DNA of 57,383 bases from Gallionella sp. (GTDB lineage Bacteria > Pseudomonadota > Gammaproteobacteria > Burkholderiales > Gallionellaceae): positions 95,474-152,856 of the forward strand of contig JAQTTV010000003.1 of assembly GCA_028710565.1 (NCBI GenBank). The letters are read 5' to 3'. The position numbers were made by a program, and so were the translations under genes. Shown piece by piece: positions 55,359 to 57,383 of the stretch (position 1 is the first letter of the stretch; every line of letters begins with the position of its first letter). The notes beneath the pieces were generated by a model. It was not told the origin of the DNA. It ran no database searches and saw only the letters and a program-made list of their open reading frames with translations.

Positions 55359-56894
55359 TCATTTCACCGCTTCCGCACTGCGCCATTCCACACTTTGCCA
55401 GCCATTTTTACCCGTGCCAGTCAGCTCTAAACGATAGGCAGGATAGGCGGCGAGGGCTTGAATACGGGGAGGGAGATGGGTTTGTGCAACCGTTAAGAAA
55501 TTGCTGTCATAGCGCAAGGCTTGCAACATTTCGCGTTCCGCCATAGCGGACAAGGGGCGCGGGGTCATCACCGCCAGAGTCGCGCTGGAGGTGGGCGTTT
55601 GGTCGGCGATAGCAGGGTAGGTGTGGGCAAGGGTGTCTAGGGTTTTATCCACCAGTGCGCCATCGGGCGAGAATGCGACATATTGCCCCGTTGCGCCAAA
55701 CGCGGCTTTCGCGCCGCGCCAAATCGACGCGTCGCCTAGACGGGTTTTATCCAGCGCGCCCTCTGCCGTCATCGCCCATTCCGCCAACGATTGCAGCGCG
55801 GCGGCGCGGTCAGGCAATTGTTTTGCCAGTCGAGCGATAAACACGGGGGAATATAAATTCGATTCGTTGTACCAACAAGCCAGCGCGTTGCCGTCCAAAG
55901 ACAACAGCGCGGCGGATTGCACAGGTTTTTTCTCGGCTTGCGTTACCACGCGTTTGGCGGTACGCCAATCCACGGGCAACATCACGCAGGCACTGGGGTT
56001 AGCAGGCGCGGCGCGCCACAATTCGGCATCGCCCAGCCCTGCGGTGGGTAAGCCTTTTTCGTTAATCCACGCCGAAGTTGACCAACCATCACCAAAATCA
56101 AAGCGCAAGCCTTTGAATCCTGACAGGAAAGCGGTGTAGCCTAAAGTCAATGTCGGCGCACCCACCACGAGCGTGTGTTGACTGCGCGGCGTATCGTCCA
56201 AGGCAAATTTTTTAGCCAACACCTTGTCTTCATTCAACCATGACGACACGGCAGCGCGTGAGGTGGGTACAATTTGATTATTCGCATCAAACAACAGCCC
56301 CGCATCCGACAACACCACCAAACGGTCACCCAAACTAATCAACAAAACCGTGCGCCGTGGATTCACTTCCAACGCCAAAATCGTCGCCTTGCCTTTGCCC
56401 GTATCCAGCTCGCCCGCCCGTTTTAATTGGGTATCGTTCATTGCGATATTGGCGGCTTGTTGCAACACTTTGGTCAACATATTGCGCCGCAACACCAGCG
56501 CGTAATGCCGCAACGCCCCTTTGCCATCGCGCCACCACGCCACTTCGGCAGGTTCATTTAACGCGCTGACCAACAACTTATCCGTCCAATCCAAATTGTG
56601 TTCGTAAGCAATGCGCTTTATCGCCCCTGCCACGCCCATGCGATCTTCCTGCTGTTCGTAGTAAAACGCCAAATCTTCGGTCAACACATCCCGTACCAGC
56701 GGCACTTTCAACAAATCGTGGGGCAATTTTGACAAACTCGCTGTACGTATCAACGCATCAGGCTGGTTCAAATCCGCCATCAAACGTGTGCCGACATAAT
56801 GAAATTCTTGCCAGTTACTGCCGTGGCGCAACGTTGCCGCACCGACTAGCGTCACCCCCAACAAACCCAACACCATCCAAATACGACGCATCAC
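55359..56894 (-). CDS. yfaA: DUF2138 protein YfaA
   Basis: The 511-residue product matches DUF2138: an N-terminal anchor or signal (IWMVLGLLGVTLVGAATL), WQEFHYVGTRLMADLNQPDA, SLSKLPHDLLKVPLVRDVL and TEDLAFYYEQQEDRMGVAGA. It is probably periplasmic, tethered by its N-terminal helix. It is the first gene of yfaA-yfaT-yfaS-yfaQ-yfaP, so the operon promoter should lie in 56895-57060; no clear -35/-10 pair was seen. The function is unknown. Confidence 0.88.
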   Translation of the reverse strand: MMRRIWMVLGLLGVTLVGAATLRHGSNWQEFHYVGTRLMADLNQPDALIRTASLSKLPHDLLKVPLVRDVLTEDLAFYYEQQEDRMGVAGAIKRIAYEHNLDWTDKLLVSALNEPAEVAWWRDGKGALRHYALVLRRNMLTKVLQQAANIAMNDTQLKRAGELDTGKGKATILALEVNPRRTVLLISLGDRLVVLSDAGLLFDANNQIVPTSRAAVSSWLNEDKVLAKKFALDDTPRSQHTLVVGAPTLTLGYTAFLSGFKGLRFDFGDGWSTSAWINEKGLPTAGLGDAELWRAAPANPSACVMLPVDWRTAKRVVTQAEKKPVQSAALLSLDGNALACWYNESNLYSPVFIARLAKQLPDRAAALQSLAEWAMTAEGALDKTRLGDASIWRGAKAAFGATGQYVAFSPDGALVDKTLDTLAHTYPAIADQTPTSSATLAVMTPRPLSAMAEREMLQALRYDSNFLTVAQTHLPPRIQALAAYPAYRLELTGTGKNGWQSVEWRSAEAVK

Positions 56895-57067
56895 GGTCTC
56901 CCTTTAAATTCTGTGCCAAATGCCAACGAATGATCTCTCAAATACAAGGGTTGAAAACACAGTCTGGCGCGGGCGAATCCTACGCCCAGAATAGGGCAAT
57001 TGCAATGTCAAAAACCTTGCGTGATTATGGTTTTCATCAAGAAACATGATGATTGTCCAATCGTTTG

Positions 57068-57250
57068 TTAATGATTGAGTTGAATGGTGCACAACACTGT
57101 TTCCCAGTTTTCAACTTTAAGGCTGTTTTTGTACTCTGCTTTCGTCATTTTTTTATTGCGAGCGAGGATCGCGCACACCTTGACAGAAAGTACATCCCCC
57201 TGTGGAAGATTGCATTTTTCCGCTAATTTTCCCACTGCAATCCCGCTCAA
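57068..57250 (-). CDS. possible small or broken ORF at the window edge
   Basis: The 489 bp after yfaA to the window end hold no clear gene. One minus-strand frame (SGIAVGKLAEKCNLPQGDVL, then KVCAILARNKKMTKAEYKNS) has protein-like composition and could be the end of a gene that is frameshifted or starts beyond the window. The start (TTG at 57250) has no ribosome-binding site. No family is recognised. Confidence 0.25.
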   Translation of the reverse strand: MSGIAVGKLAEKCNLPQGDVLSVKVCAILARNKKMTKAEYKNSLKVENWETVLCTIQLNH

Positions 57251-57383
57251 TGTTTGAATCTTGCCTATCCGCTTGGTACACCCGCTTTTCGCAAGTGGTT
57301 ATATGCAAAAAGGTGAGGATGATAATCCCACTGGGCATCGTATAGCTCGCGATAAGTTGGTGCAGCTACATTCACGCAGATAC

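Overview
The window is chromosomal DNA of a Gram-negative proteobacterium, about half G+C. Enolase (C-terminal [13 protein letters not shown]), CTP synthase, the AlaA-type aminotransferase and the gene order alaA-hom and pyrG-kdsA-eno-ftsB most resemble betaproteobacteria as I remember these families; a gammaproteobacterium is not excluded. No search was run.

Layout. 1-6 kb, plus strand: the 3' end of nnr, then a tandem glycine riboswitch with a terminator hairpin, then gcvT, gcvH, gcvPA and gcvPB (glycine cleavage). 6-16 kb: a SUMF1-domain protein, a GAF/HD-GYP protein, a secreted protein, a DUF58-transglutaminase pair and a Cache-HAMP-PAS-GGDEF-EAL protein. 16-23 kb: gltX, two accessory genes behind similar 130 bp repeats (one encodes a SLATT-type two-helix membrane protein of the kind found in anti-phage systems), a Baeyer-Villiger-type monooxygenase and a sulfotransferase. 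23-28 kb, minus strand: the NAD-linked soluble hydrogenase hoxF-hoxU-hoxY-hoxH-hoxW. 28-34 kb: a broken rluC, hypothetical genes, a cassette-like patch and a caspase-SUMF1 protein. 34-43 kb, minus strand: housekeeping genes (ftsB, eno, kdsA, pyrG, hom, alaA, pth, tRNA-Val, rhodanese), then a one-haem DUF3365 protein and DUF2892. 44-57 kb, minus strand: the envelope operon yfaA-yfaT-yfaS-yfaQ-yfaP, with a second yfaP paralogue, an extra secreted protein and a small cassette-like insertion that includes an attC-like site.

How it fits together. The glycine switch should sense the substrate of the gcv genes behind it. Hox subunits overlap or nearly touch, as for a stoichiometric complex, and HoxW would cleave the HoxH tail. 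The Yfa proteins together look like an envelope protease-trap and wall-remodelling module: a thioester alpha-2-macroglobulin, an NlpC/P60-like protein, and a protein combining SxxK, SpoIID-like and HExxH signatures. Their joint function is not established.

The strongest unlisted signal is repeats. (1) Short elements bounded by TA, with inverted ends starting AGG or GGG, sit exactly on the stop codons of three genes and rebuild a stop (TAA or TAG). (2) A C-rich palindrome is translated in frame inside gcvPA, gcvPB and hoxY. (3) A second repeat, read as SFDTLRMNG, lies in the signal-peptide region of yfaQ and makes the C-terminus of the gene before it. (4) Three loci carry short direct repeats facing inverted copies. 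(5) Integron-like attC motifs flank small accessory ORFs, with no integrase in the window.
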